A stretch of 24,140 nt of DNA from Smittium culicis (taxonomy: Eukaryota > Kickxellomycota > Harpellomycetes > Harpellales > Legeriomycetaceae): contig LSSN01001921.1 in assembly GCA_001970855.1 (NCBI GenBank), forward strand, positions 1-24,140. The letters are read 5' to 3'. The notes below the pieces were generated by a model. It worked only from the letters and a program-made list of their open reading frames with translations, searched no databases and was not told the DNA's origin. This document shows, in pieces, positions 8,405 through 19,822 of the stretch. The position numbers were made by a program, and so were the translations under genes. Numbering within the stretch: position 1 is the stretch's first letter; every line of letters begins with the position of its first letter.

Positions 8405-11400
8405 TCATTCCATTTTTGATATTTCTACTGGATAGTCTGAATAAAATTTTATTTGGTAGTCGAAGCTTGAATTGTAGTCCATAGCTATAGGAACTAAAAA
8501 ATACTCGGTTTTACTGCTCTTTAGCAGTATCTTGTTAATAACCACGCCCTATTATAAAAAAAATTATTATTAACAATCATTATACAGTTACGTATAGGAA
8601 TGGATAAAAAAATAGATAAATGTAATCAACAGTTTACCAATAAAAAAAAATTAGTATAAATATTATAAATAATAATAATTTTATCAAGTATGAGTTATAA
8701 TTTACCTGTGGTGAGTTGCTGAAAGGTCCCGATGTTGCAACTAGCTCGTTAGATCTCCCTATAAGATCCTTTAGTTTAAATATTTTAATGCACAAAAAAG
8801 GGTACTCCTTACAGTTAATTCCTGTAACCCTTACAAATACAATAGTAGGATGATTCACTTTAACTTTGAAAACCTCCTGTTTTTGAGTTCCTAAACTTTT
8901 TGGGCTAAAACATAAAAATAACAAGCATGAAAAAAAAAAAACTCATTTAAAATGAAATCAATGTATCTCGATTGATCATAATTTTTTAAAAAAATGAGTA
9001 TGGAAATAAATACACTTACAAATTACTCATGAGTGCCTTAAATAGCATACCCTAAATTAGTATTAATATAACCTTGATGTTATAATTCCAGATAAAATTT
9101 AAATATTTATTATATATATATGTGTAGAATATTAAAAGTATAGGAGTCCTACCTTTCCTTCACGCATTAGCGGGGTTAATTTAAATTCTTGGTTCAAATA
9201 AACAGTTATTTTAAAAGTTCCATAGCGCATAGGCTCATATGTTGACACCAGAATTGTATATTTCGAATCTATTAGATTATTAAAAGTATAATAAACTTAT
9301 TTTTAATATTTCGTATTTTACAAGCAAAAAATAAAAATAAAAGATGATATATACTATATAATATTCATTAACCAAAAGTTTATATAAAGAACTGATTGGT
9401 ATATAAAAAATTATGAATCGAGTAACCTGTTAAATTTTCGAGCTTGACAGAACACAAATTCTTTCTATAATTACCAGAATGACAAACAGTATTTACATTG
9501 GAAGCGCTAAAATATTTAAAAAAAAAAATTCAAGTTAGATATATCATAAAAGAAATTAACTTATAGAATTCAAAAAGCAGAAAAAAAATCAAATAATAAA
9601 GAATAAAATGAAAATAGTTAATAACTAAATACTAAGAGAAAAGAATAACTAATACGCTAAAACTAGATATCCGCCACGGAATATTCTTATTTGAATTGGA
9701 TCGTCTATCTTGGATTCCAGTGAAATGTATCCGTTAATCGGCGCAGTCCCCTTATTTGGATCTCCAGAAATTTCAAGACAAAATTGTGGATTATTTAAAT
9801 AATCTGGATAACTGGAGTTGCCCCCTAAATTAAATAAAATTTAGATTACAGTTCAAGAAAAAAAAATATCATATTGGAATCTAGTAAAATATGTACAAAC
9901 TTGTACGAATTATAAGAATTCGAATAAACGAAATATTTAAATTTTGGTTGGTTCAGTATTTTTTTTTTTTTTTGGCAAGTAATGAAAAAAAAAGGTTTTA
10001 TCATTTACCTGAATTTTCAAAATTCCATCTGCAAGTTAAATCGCTAGTGTAGTTAAATTTAGGAATACTTAACAGATTAAACGGAATGTCTGAATAAGCG
10101 GTTAAGCTAAAGTATAGTGTCTTGGAAGCTTCCTTTTGCTCAACGACAAGCGAAAAGTTATCGTAGTTTTCGCTATCGATTTCTAAACAAACTAATATAT
10201 GTGGGCTATTCACGTACTCTCCCAGCCTGAAAGCTTTACCTACTTCTAAAACTCGAGTTACGCACAAGTTGTCTTCAAGATTGAAATCAGATTTTTCTTG
10301 AGCTTTTGAAATAGCTTTTTTATAGGTTTCTGAATTATTTAAGTACACATGAAGTGCTATATAGTCAGAATTCGGTTCTGTTTGTGTTATGTGTTTACTT
10401 AGTAGAACCCAAACGGTAGATTTTTTTTTTGTTTTGTTAAGTTTTAAATTAAATTGTGGATTGTGATCTAGTACCGATATTTTTTTTTTTTAAAAATTAA
10501 AACAGATTTATTCAAGAGGTTTTATTGTTGATGAGAAAAAGAATTTTTTTGAACTTACATATATTACCCCTAGAAATTACTTGGTCATCTTTAAATAGCC
10601 ATTCACTATTACAAATAAAGTCAAAGTTAATGGGGGAAAAAAAGATTTAGAAACAAAGGAATAAGAAGGCTTAAGAAAAAAAAAATGTATCTAAATAAAT
10701 AATCATTTACAAGTGGAGAATATCGTTAAACTGGAACATTCTTGGATTCCAATTTAAATGGAATGAGTCAAAGTGCGTTAATACAGAATCATAGTCGATC
10801 CAAAATACGCCTGAATAATTAGTAAGCAATTTAATAAAATATGGTTGATAATTCATTATTTAAAATAAAAAAATATATTAAAAAAAATCTAGATAAATTT
10901 CTTTTTACCATTATCCTTCAGTGGATCTTGTTGCGGGTAATATGAAAGCTTTTGAGAAAGATACTCGGTCCATGATTCTGTATCTAGACTACTATACTTT
11001 CCTTTCCAACTGAGCTGACTCCATGGATTTTTAACTTTTAAAAGCCGAAGTGAATCAATTTCACAAATATCTAATATGGCGTATGCATGAGAGGATGCAA
11101 GCCCATAAGTCTCTCTATGATTTTTTCCTATTTCACCAGTAGCTATTGTCATCAAGAGATTTCCTAAACGTATATTGAACAGATATTGATTTTTTTTTTT
11201 GATTATAAGAAAAAATTAAAAGAATAAAGAATATAATTCTATGTACTTATAAAGTTTTTAATATATTAGTTTAAAAAATGTTTTATATCATACCAACTTT
11301 TAAACTTTTAGATATTCGGTTCCAAAAAGATTCTTTGTTAAACATTTCGCTAAAATTTTAAAGAAAAAATTAAAGACATATGAAAATAAATAATTATTTT

Positions 11401-14184
11401 AGTTTTAAAATGGCTATATTATAATTACTTTTCGTTTATGAACACATGTTCAGGGATCCAATTTGTGAGAGCCCTATTTTATAATATTAATCATACATAA
11501 TTTAATAGTGTAATCAATAATGGCTTCGCCTGGTTTTTGAAGAGGCAATATTGATGGATGTAAATATCAATTCGTATGTTGAAAAAAAAAAGTATAAAAG
11601 TAATCTTTACTTTAAGTCGACGCTCGAGTTTCTATAAATATAAAAAATATCAAACTTTGAATATAAACTTAGAAATAAAGAATAAAAAATAAAAAGCAGC
11701 TTTTAGATAAATTCTTACGATCCAGGAAAGTTATACCCGCCCATCACTTTAAGATACTGTATAGGATGAATAATTTTAAATTTGGGTAGGATAATTAGTG
11801 AAAAGTAGGATTAGAATATATCATATTATTTGATAGGTAAAATGAATGATAGAAAAGAAAAAATTTTAAAATGTTTACAGATTTTTCGATTAAAGGGACC
11901 CAGAAAGAGTTATCTGAAGAATAAGTGCACATTAATTTGTTTGACGTAGATAGTGGAACGTAATCATCGATTTCTAGAACCAGGGATAGAATAAAATTAT
12001 AAATAAATGAAATTCATTTTTAGGAAAATATAAGTAAAAAGTTTTTTAGGCTGTAAATTAATTGAAGAAGAACAATTATTTGGGTGGGAGGGGGAGATGT
12101 AATAATAAATACTTACCAACCTATGTAGATATTATAGAAAAATTAAGCGAAAAGAGTTATTAATACAAGTAAAAAGGGTTAATGGTATAAATAAAAGAAA
12201 TTTTTGATACTTTTCTCCAAAGTCCATTTATGAAAAGTCTAGTGACATATCTTCCTGAAGGGTTTAGTACTGGAAGTGCATTTTCATTTTGTGGATAAAG
12301 TAAACTTTGAATAATCTATTTGAAATATCGAGGGGAAGAAATTAATTTTAATTGATTTATCACAAATTGTTAAAAAGTAGAAAATATAATTGAGCAATTT
12401 TGTCAATGAGAAGAAAAATGTTACAGGTATTTTGTATTTAGATTCGTACTCGGCACACACGATCAATGATGCTACAAGAGAGCAATCAGTTACAACATCT
12501 TGGGTAATGTTTTCGCTATAAAGAATAAAATGGCGAATAGATTAATAAAAGTATTTGGCATCATTTAAAGATGAGCTATTGAAAAATGATTAGTCGGCGA
12601 TAATAAAAAATTGAGAAAAAAAAAGAATAGAAAAGGACAAGTTATGTATTTTAGTAGAAACCTATTAGTTAATTCATTTTTCGGAGTATTTTTGTATAAA
12701 GAGCCTAATCGTTTCCATTGTCCAAAGAGCTTAGATTGATCTTCAGATAGCAAAAGTTTTCCATTTTGATCGCTAGCCCAAACCAAACAATAAAAAAATA
12801 TGTTAAAAACATTTGAAAAACAATTAATATAAAGAAGCGGATGAATATAAAAGTGGTACGGTATGTACAATAATGATATGTTAAATGATCAAAAAGGAAA
12901 AGGAAGAGAGGTATATGATTAAAATAGCCTGAGGTATTGAAAAGTTAAATTACGAATAAAGGGAGATTGACGGGGCGATATTGGAATCTTGAGATTCCCA
13001 GGGAATAAGAGCTAAACCATTAACGTACGAAGTGTTTGCAACAACGTTATATTCGGCTTTTGATAGTTTTTTGTTTATAGTAAAATTGTTTAGAAAATGC
13101 TGAATTGGTAGATTTTCTGAGGGAGAACGAGAAGGGGATTTAGTGGCAGTCTTGTAAAACTGATCCTTATTATTACACTCTAATTTATTTTTTTAAATAA
13201 TTTCAAATAAATTATAAAAAATAAAGCGGGATTGATATAGGAGATGATTGTAATATAAAAAATCTTTATAAAGCTAAAAGTTACGTGATGAAGATTTAAT
13301 ATTTTCAGCGGCATTAAGAATTTTCAACATTTCCTTTTTAGCGAGATTGATTCCCTTAATGTTTTTGGACTCTGATATTATATTAGTGTATATTAGTATA
13401 AGTGTTAATAATATAATAAGAGTTAGTATTTAGTAAAAATAAATGGGATATTGTGCTGAAGAAATAATAAGAGATAATGACATTATAAAAGTAAAAATAT
13501 CGAAAGCCTGGAATAATAACAGGTATGATGTAAGCATAGACAAACTGATATAGAGGGTATGGAGGGTTAAATTTACCATAGATATAAATATTTAATAGTT
13601 CGAGGGAGGAAATGTATTTTTGTAGGGCTTTTGATGAAGAGTTAGATAATTCGAGTTCTTTTGCTTCCAAATAAAGTCTATTAGATCTTGTTAGTAGTGG
13701 ATTGTTTGAGAACTTGTCGAGAAGTAGAAATATTTGAGATTTTAAGCGGGAGTACTTTGATATTGTCTTTTTTAAAAAGAAGCGAGTTTTTTGAGAGAAT
13801 TTTCCTATTATTTAATTTTTTTTTAATGTAAGGTAAGAAAAAATTAAATTAAATGATGCTAAATTATAAATAAGAAGAAATATGATTATATTTAAACAAT
13901 GCAATAAATATATAAAGACCATTTATAAAATATTTTACTTTTTAAAGAAGATTCCGCTTCCTAAAATAATAAAGTAAAATTCGAATAATAAAAATGGTTA
14001 GATAATGACTATAGTATTACAACAAAAAAAAATATATTAAGACAGTAAGTAAAAAATGAATTACATTTAGTATAGAGGAGTAAATTTGAATTGAAGTAAT
14101 CAAAGAATTGACATTAGGGTAATTTAAATCAATTGAGGAGGTGGATTTGATTTTGATATAGAGTGATAGTAGGGATATATTCAT
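8405..14184 (-). CDS. palB: PalB/Rim13 (calpain-7-like) cysteine protease, 24 exons
   Basis: Fungal PalB/Rim13 is the ESCRT-III-associated calpain that processes PacC/Rim101 in ambient-pH signalling. Exons in order: 14184-14065, 13960-13939, 13804-13577, 13371-13285, 13179-12954, 12772-12662, 12515-12425, 12315-12211, 12120-12117, 11973-11879, 11756-11719, 11631-11611, 11473-11429, 11349-11294, 11163-10909, 10810-10711, 10605-10559, 10467-10009, 9824-9656, 9506-9427, 9268-9153, 9036-9020, 8904-8706, 8548-8405. Total 2835 nt, 944 residues (human calpain-7 is 813). Two MIT-like regions (about 1-85 and 95-150; LYLEAKELELSNSSSKALQK) precede the protease core. The triad is visible: Cys276 in VTDCSLVASL, His442 in GLASSHAYAILDI, Asn462 in KNPWSQLSWKG. 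LMCTYSSDNSFWVPLIEK and YLKVMGGYNFPGS also fit. The C-terminal half carries beta-rich calpain-III/C2-like domains (HNPQFNL, STVWVLLSKHIT, YTILVSTYEP). The first exon is the least certain, because an acceptor-like CAG lies five bases before its ATG. All phases agree. Confidence 0.9.
9020..9036 (-). other. 17-nt microexon of calpain gene
   Basis: The preceding exon (9268-9153) ends in phase 0 and the next (8904-8706) begins with the third base of a codon, so an exon of 2 mod 3 is needed. GCACTCATGAGTAATTT lies between CTATTTAAG and the perfect donor GTAAGTGT, and it gives E-G-K-A-L-M-S-N-F-P-K-S. Support comes from phase and splice sites, not from a strong family alignment. Confidence 0.65.
11611..11631 (-). 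other. 21-nt microexon of calpain gene
   Basis: The acceptor TATTTATAG precedes a 21-base block and the donor GTAAAG follows. With its neighbours it yields GSNSSVDLKALTNWIPE, matching the GSNSNIDLHALTGWIPE block of human calpain-7. Phase is 2 in and 2 out, so skipping would keep frame but delete seven residues. Confidence 0.88.
12117..12120 (-). other. 4-nt microexon of calpain gene
   Basis: Minus strand reads TCTACATAG | GTTG | GTAAGTATT. The upstream exon (12315-12211) ends in phase 0 with L-W-R-K. The downstream exon (11973-11879) starts with two codon bases and reads (E)-I-D-D-Y-V-P-L. The four bases supply Val plus the first base of Glu, giving R-K-V-E-I-D-D against R-K-V-I-I-D-D in human calpain-7. 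Without it the frame is lost. Confidence 0.85.
13939..13960 (-). other. 22-nt microexon of calpain gene
   Basis: The acceptor TTATTTTAG precedes a 22-base block encoding E-A-E-S-S-L-K plus one base, followed by the donor GTAAAA. It joins the first MIT helices to the next exon in phase (0 in, 1 out), and the residues fall where calpain-7 has K-E-A-A-Q-A-L. Confidence 0.65.
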
Positions 14185-15414
14185 ATCTGTGTCTGTAAAG
14201 GTGTGAAGATGAAATAAATATATAGAATTATGGAAACTTAAGTTTAATGAATTTGAGGCAGATAATTTTCGATGTTTTTTTTATTGACGAAGCACTGTAT
14301 TAAGAGTTTTAAAAAAATCCTGGAGAGTAATTCTGTTTTCTTTGGAAAAATAGTTTCAAATTATCGATCAAGAATTTGATTGAAGGGAATAGGCTGCGCC
14401 TGCAGAGTAAGAAAGAATTTAGTGCTCAACGCTGGGGAGGGGGGAAGAGGGACAGTAATGTGGATATTATACTAGCTGAAGAAGGTTTGGGAATAACAAT
14501 AGCATAACTGTACTTTGGTTTTAAGTTTGAAGAGAGTTATTGTCTTGGATTGATTAAGCGCAAATAATAAAACGTAATCTTTAATTTATCTAATCTATTT
14601 TAATAATTTTTATGGCAATCTATATAATATTAAGAATACTCTTGTTGTGTAGCCGATTGGTTCTTCCAAACATTTTTAATGTTACTTTGAGTACAATTCA
14701 GGCAACATTAAGGCCTTTTCAGTTACAGAAAAAGCTTAGTAAGCTACAGTAATGGAGCTAACTTTTTTTTTTCTTTCTTCAGGAACAGAAACAGAAATAA
14801 AATATAAAAAATAGCCTAGTAAATTACTGGGAAAGTCCATATTCGGTGCTTTCTACTACAAACATTCAAATAATCCGAATATGGTTTGCTAATTAGAAAT
14901 TTATTGGCCAATGATTTCCACTGTTTTGTAAATCTAATTGCACTATTTAACTATATAGCCAATAGATTCGACATGCTCACTACAAAAATTTCTCATTGAA
15001 GTCAGTGTAAGCCAATAGATATAACATTTCCTATTTCTAAAACTCGAAAATTTTGAATAAACTTTTTAATTATACTTGAGCTCAAAAATCCATCCGAAAA
15101 AACTCGCTCAAAAATTCAATATCTCTATAATAAACAAGTAATTATACTCGGTATAACTTATCAGTAAAAATATTATTTACTTCACCCACAAATTCTATAA
15201 TTACAGACTTGGATTCCGTTTCGCTTTAGCTGAGAGTTTTGTCCACGACTCCTTAATAGGCCCCCCTCTTTTTCTCATCACACCAACCTCTACTTTTCTA
15301 CAGCTCTTTTCTTCAAGCCCAATTTCGCTGATCATTCGATCTTGCATATCATTATAGCGAAATAAGTATTACCAACCTTACATCTCCTCCCCTTCGTCTT
15401 CCGCGAATTATACA
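14185..15414. other. Divergent promoter region between calpain and ABHD11-like genes
   Basis: This is 1.23 kb of AT-rich DNA between two divergent start codons. A stretch at about 14330-14570 is richer in G and C and includes a purine tract (14434-14453). I see no complete gene or tRNA. CCAAT-like pentamers cluster in the right half and are listed separately. An upstream non-coding exon of the calpain gene is possible. Confidence 0.5.
14903..15019. promoter_or_regulatory. Cluster of CCAAT-box-like sites
   Basis: There is a palindrome ATTGGCCAAT at 14903-14912. The 10-mer AGCCAATAGA occurs twice, at 14957-14966 and 15010-15019. A further ATTGG lies at 14656. In fungi CCAAT is bound by the HAP/NF-Y complex, which controls many mitochondrial genes, and the neighbouring ABHD11-like product is probably mitochondrial. 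The sites are 400-760 bp from that start codon, and the pentamer is common by chance, so this is tentative. Confidence 0.3.
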
Positions 15415-16548
15415 ATGAATTTGATATCCAAATCAAATAGCACTTCGATCCGCACTTTCACCTCTAAAACTTTACCAGCTTTGCTATCACAATTTAAGGT
15501 GGGCGATAGCTTAGATGTTTCCGGACCAAGCCCGTTGCTAGTACTTCATGGGCTGTTCGGCTCAAAGAAAAATTGGACATCGTTGGCCAAACGACTTAAC
15601 AAAGAGCTAGCACGTCCTATTATTGCCCTTGACTTGCGAAACCATGGCGATTCTCCCCACATTTCCCCTCACGATTACTTTTCAATGAGTAAAGATCTCT
15701 TAGCATATTTAGATAATGAAAGAATTTCCAACCCTGTAGTGATAGGCCATTCAATGTAATTCTCCTTTTTTAATTTTAATTGTCAATTTACTCTACATTT
15801 TCCTTACTATTAGTTTATCGTAGTTTTTTTAAGTACTAACGACTATAAATTTTATCTGGCTTTACTAGGGGCGGAAAGGTCGCAATGACAGCTTCTTTGC
15901 TTGAACCTCAGGCTTTCTCGTCTGTGATAATCGAAGATATATCTCCTCTAGAGTATAACGTTGAGGCAAGTATGTCCAAGTACATAGTTGCTCTGCAAGA
16001 AATAGTTGACTCGAACGTTACTTCTTTGAAGGAAGCTGATCAGATCATGCAAAAGTTTGAATCTGAAATGCCAGTAAGGCAGTTTGTTCTCACAAACTTA
16101 TACTACAACAAAGATGAAAAAGCTTACAGATCAAAAATACCGCTACATATCCTTGGAAACTCTCTCATGAATTTGTCTGATTGGGTTATTGGAAACAATA
16201 GAACGTTCACAAAACCATCTCTACTAATAGGCGGTAGCAGATCTAACTACATAACCCCTGATGGAATCTCAGCTTTTAAAAATTACTACACCAACTCACA
16301 GATAGAGTTTCTCGATGCCGGACACTGGGGTAAAATATCTAAATTAATATATTGCAACTTCGTTTATATTCTTTTTTTTCTTCTATCTATAATTTAATAT
16401 ACATTTACCTTAGTTTAAAGACATATCTCAATTCTGAACGCTTCTTTTTTATTAATAACATATATTTGATTTATAAATAGTTCACTCCGAAAAGCCTGAA
16501 GAGTTTGTTAAGCTGGTGGTTAGCTTCATAGAAAAAAACAACCTTTAA
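15415..16548 (+). CDS. Mitochondrial alpha/beta hydrolase, ABHD11/Imo32-like
   Basis: This is a serine hydrolase of the ABHD11 (yeast Imo32) group; the mammalian member is mitochondrial and helps maintain 2-oxoglutarate dehydrogenase. Exons are 15415-15755, 15869-16329 and 16481-16548, total 870 nt, 289 residues (human 315). Residues 1-24 are rich in Ser, Thr, Arg and Lys and lack acid, like a mitochondrial presequence. Landmarks are LLVLHGLFGSKKNW (oxyanion-hole HGLFGS), IALDLRNHGDSP, the nucleophile elbow GHSMGGK with Ser113 split from its Met-Gly by intron 1, IIEDISP, and DAGHW with the catalytic His266, followed by HSEKPEEFVKLVVSFIEK. Donors are GTAATT and GTAAAA; acceptors are TACTAG and AAATAG. 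It is divergent from the calpain gene and convergent with the HIG1 gene. Confidence 0.92.
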
Positions 16549-16768
16549 TACTCTTAATTTAATCATAATCGCTTTACATACATTATAAACTAGAAAAAGA
16601 GAATTGAAGAAGTATAGACTTTTTTTTTTACACTCTGAAATAAATATTATTAGTATTAAAGTTTAGTGGAATGAAACAAAACTAGTTTTTATAATAAAGG
16701 AAAAGTTATTCAAATGTAAATACAATGTGATGTTAATTATTTTATTTTTTGGTGTAGTCAGGGGGGCT

Positions 16769-16774
16769 TTTATT
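16769..16774 (-). terminator. Candidate poly(A) signal of RCF1-like gene
   Basis: AATAAA on the minus strand, 28 bases after the stop codon of the HIG1-domain gene. The position is good; the hexamer itself is frequent in AT-rich DNA. Confidence 0.45.
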
Positions 16775-16802
16775 TTGAATAAAACGAGATACAAAGTAGG
16801 AC

Positions 16803-17159
16803 CTATTCTTCATTGGCAAAGATCGAGCTTTTAGCTTCTTCGGGCTTCAATTTGGCCTTCTCGGCTTCAATAGCCTGGCGCTCAAGTCTGATCCAGTTAA
16901 TATCCTTAACTATAGATACACGGCTTGTGTCCTTTTTCTCCTCGACTGAACTCTTGTAAGCGTAGTAAACAAGTGCAGATACTGTCAATCCTTGGAACAA
17001 TACTCTGAGACGCATACCCCACTGTGAAGTGTTCAAGTTGCGCTTGTAAATGCCGAACGCAGCCATCATAAATGCAGCTGTAGTCAAGCCAAGCCCACCA
17101 AGGACCAACGGCTCTTCCTTCAATTTGCGCGAAATTTTGTTGCTAGCAGTTTCTTTCAT
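16803..17159 (-). CDS. RCF1: HIG1-domain protein, respiratory supercomplex factor 1-like
   Basis: This is a single-exon gene of 118 residues for an inner mitochondrial membrane protein of the Rcf1/HIGD2A type, which associates with cytochrome c oxidase and III-IV supercomplexes. The N-terminal KLKEEPLVLGGLGLTTAAF leads into a first membrane helix (about 18-37). The matrix-side loop carries the HIG1 signature Q-x3-R-x-R-x3-Q exactly (Gln46, Arg50, Arg52, Gln56), and a second helix runs from about 56 to 68. The charged tail (70-118, rich in Glu, Lys and Ala) is probably helical. Yeast Rcf1 is 159 residues and human HIGD2A 106, so the length fits. The start is the only ATG placed before the conserved block. 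AATAAA on the minus strand lies about 30 bases past the stop. Confidence 0.92.
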   Translation of the reverse strand: MKETASNKISRKLKEEPLVLGGLGLTTAAFMMAAFGIYKRNLNTSQWGMRLRVLFQGLTVSALVYYAYKSSVEEKKDTSRVSIVKDINWIRLERQAIEAEKAKLKPEEAKSSIFANEE

Positions 17160-19757
17160 TATTTAAAATCGATTGTGCGTATAATATCTGCTCGATTGCT
17201 TTGGGCGATGTTTAAATATTAATAAAAATGCTTTTGATTTTTTACTACAAGTTGCTTGATATTTTCGTTTATATTAATACAAAATTGTGAATGAACGACT
17301 GATATTTATAGTTCTATAATTGCTAATTGAATATCCTACTGATAATGTGATGTTTTGGCTTCTAATATAATTTGATTAATATACTACTTTAGAAAAGGTA
17401 GGATGATAGATAACACATTTCTAAAATTCTACCTAAAAAAATGCTTTTTTTTATATTTTACCTTAATTTCCCTAAATTATCCTTTTTTTACCAACTCTCC
17501 AATACAAGTGTAACAACATCTATTCGCCAGGACTTTAGTTTGATTCGCAATTAATTGATTAATATTATTATGTGTCCAATAAATTATAGCTATTTGGGAC
17601 TATAGAAATATCGAGATTCTGTTGGCTATAATTTATCGGCGGGTGAGTTTCCAGAAAATATGTAAGCGAAATTTTACATATATTTGTTTACTTCCTCTTG
17701 AATTCGTACCAGTTTTATTGGTGCCCTTTATACTTTTTGCCTCCTTAATCTCGCCAATAGTTTCTCGAAAGAAATCGCTATGTCTGATCAATACTTTTGT
17801 CCAATAGATTACAGCTTTTATTTTAATCTCCATAATCCATTCGCTATAAATAACATTTAAATTTTAATTTAATTTAATAAATAACCCTTAATTTTTAGTC
17901 ATCTCGAAGCATCGGTTGCCTATCAATTCCAGCCAAGCAATAGTCAACAGTTTTGCCAATTTGCCAAGAAATTAATAAAATTATATTAAGTCATCGAGTA
18001 AACAATAATAATTAGACAGTCACGAATCGTAGCTTAGATCATCAAATGGGGTTTAAAGTTGCACGCTTTTCAACTTTGATTCGGAATTACTGATTCAAAT
18101 ACACCAAGAAATTTATGCTTATAATACATTCTGCTAAAATCTGTAATAGTAGAAAAAGTCTCTTTTGAAAGGGGAAAAAAAGTAAACTGACCATTAAATT
18201 AAATTCAATTTAAAAATCAACCCTTTTTCGTCCAACACTCTTTAAAAAGATCAAATTTACTGATTTGTTTATGATTTATAAGTATAATTACTATTTGGTG
18301 TAATTATACAACAAGCCAATATCTATTAAGGCCTCGGAATTAAGTATTATCATTAAAAATGTTTGGTTATATCTTAAAGATCAAAAGCAGTTTACCGCCC
18401 ATGAAAGGATTGAAGTATAGCTTGAAAAAAACGAAACAAAAAATGGATACTACAAATAAAAGTATCCAAAATAAAAAAATCCAATTGGATTAATCCAGTT
18501 ATTTCTAGAATTAAATCCCCCGATAAAAACAAAAAAACGAAAATAGGCATATGCCAGTACCTTTGTTTAACCCTTTCCCGTCCAAAAATATTTGCACGAT
18601 GAAAAAATAAACTCCTCTCGTTCAGTAAAAAAATACATAATATTATTGGCTTTATTATATAATCTACATGTAAATTTCATCCAATAATGTGGAAAATGTT
18701 GAATTATGAAGAAAAAAGTTTACCAGAACTGTGACCAGCCTTTATAAGGCCTAAAATTATAGAAAAATACATTGATAAAAATAATTTCAAAAATTAAAGC
18801 ACACGTTCATTATAAATGTAGTTCAAGCTAAATTTAAATGAGCTTCTTACTATTTTATTATTCCTTTCAAGAACTATAAATAAAATAAATTTAATTAATC
18901 AGCAATTTCGATATGATCAATCATTAACAATACTTTATACTATCGAGAAGGCATTCCAAGATTCATAGAATCTGACCTCTAAAATATATATCACCAAGAG
19001 ATATAAGAATTTCCATTATAAAAAAAAAAGATTTTTTTTTATCAAGAATAAATTATGTGTATATACTAAAATAAAAGCGTAGGCCAATCACATTTATACT
19101 TCACAAGGGTTATATAAACAATTCAATGAATATTTTAACAATTTTATTGCTGTAAAAATCATTTTTTTTATTCTATTTAACACTAGATAGCAATAATTAT
19201 TTTAAGCGGTTATTCATAGTAAAAGATTTATCGAGATATCATTGCACACTAAAATCGTTTAAAATTCTTAAAAGCTAAAAATTCATATAAAGAAGCTAAG
19301 GCATGTGATTATTGCTAATTTATGTTTTTTAGGAATTGTTAAATATTATAAAGCTTCAAGAATTATCCATTTTAATTACTACTTGAGTCTATACTGGTCC
19401 ACAATCACTCACGCTTTATGAAATAATCTCCAGAAAAATAACGCATTTAAAAAAAATTATGTATTGTAGTTTATTAATGTTCACAAAAATAATATATGCT
19501 TTTTTAGGTATTAATAAATAGATATTTATTCTATATTTAATTAAAAAATAGAAATAATATATGAATATCTGGAAATTATATAAAAGGGACAAATAGAATA
19601 TTATAATCCGTATTAATATATTAAACTAACATTTTATTATTGATAAAATTTAAAAGTTAAAACATGAGATACGAAGAAATTAAAACAATAAAAAGCCTTA
19701 GTCTGATCAAGTATAATAAAATTAAAATATCATGTTATCAGTTTTTTAGCCAATGAA

Positions 19758-19822
19758 AACGGCGTAAAAAAGTCTACTTTATGAACGAAAAGACCCCAAA
19801 ATCCGATATAGTATATTTTTTG
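19758..19822 (+). repeat. Imperfect direct repeat, copy A
   Basis: About 65 bases running from AACGGCGTAAAAAAGTCTAC through CCAAAATCCGATATAG to a T tract. It aligns with copy B (19902-19966), with both containing TGAACG, a purine-rich stretch, CCCAAAATCCGA and TATAG/CATAG followed by TATTTTTT. The copies are offset by 144 bp. Confidence 0.65.

Noticed and set aside
9046..9055. Possible 1-nt exon (TTTAG|G|GTATGC on minus) in the calpain intron
   Set aside because: A 1-nt exon would give the wrong phase for the downstream exon; the 17-nt candidate fits the frame.
11490..11610. Read-through frame containing NIRIDIYIH as the calpain exon for the NSNIDLH block
   Set aside because: It lacks a suitable acceptor and reads into a Phe-rich T tract; the 21-nt microexon at 11611-11631 fits phase and family far better.
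15415..17159. ABHD11-like and HIG1 genes as an operon-like pair
   Set aside because: They are convergent, on opposite strands, with separate 3' ends; shared mitochondrial location alone is not evidence of co-regulation.
17622..17833. Overlapping open frames on both strands
   Set aside because: No recognisable domain, no splice partners and no initiation context on either strand; likely chance or a very old insertion.
18040..18080. Short hairpin considered as a tRNA or other structured RNA
   Set aside because: Only a 7-bp stem with no cloverleaf, and no tRNA-like conserved boxes A and B.
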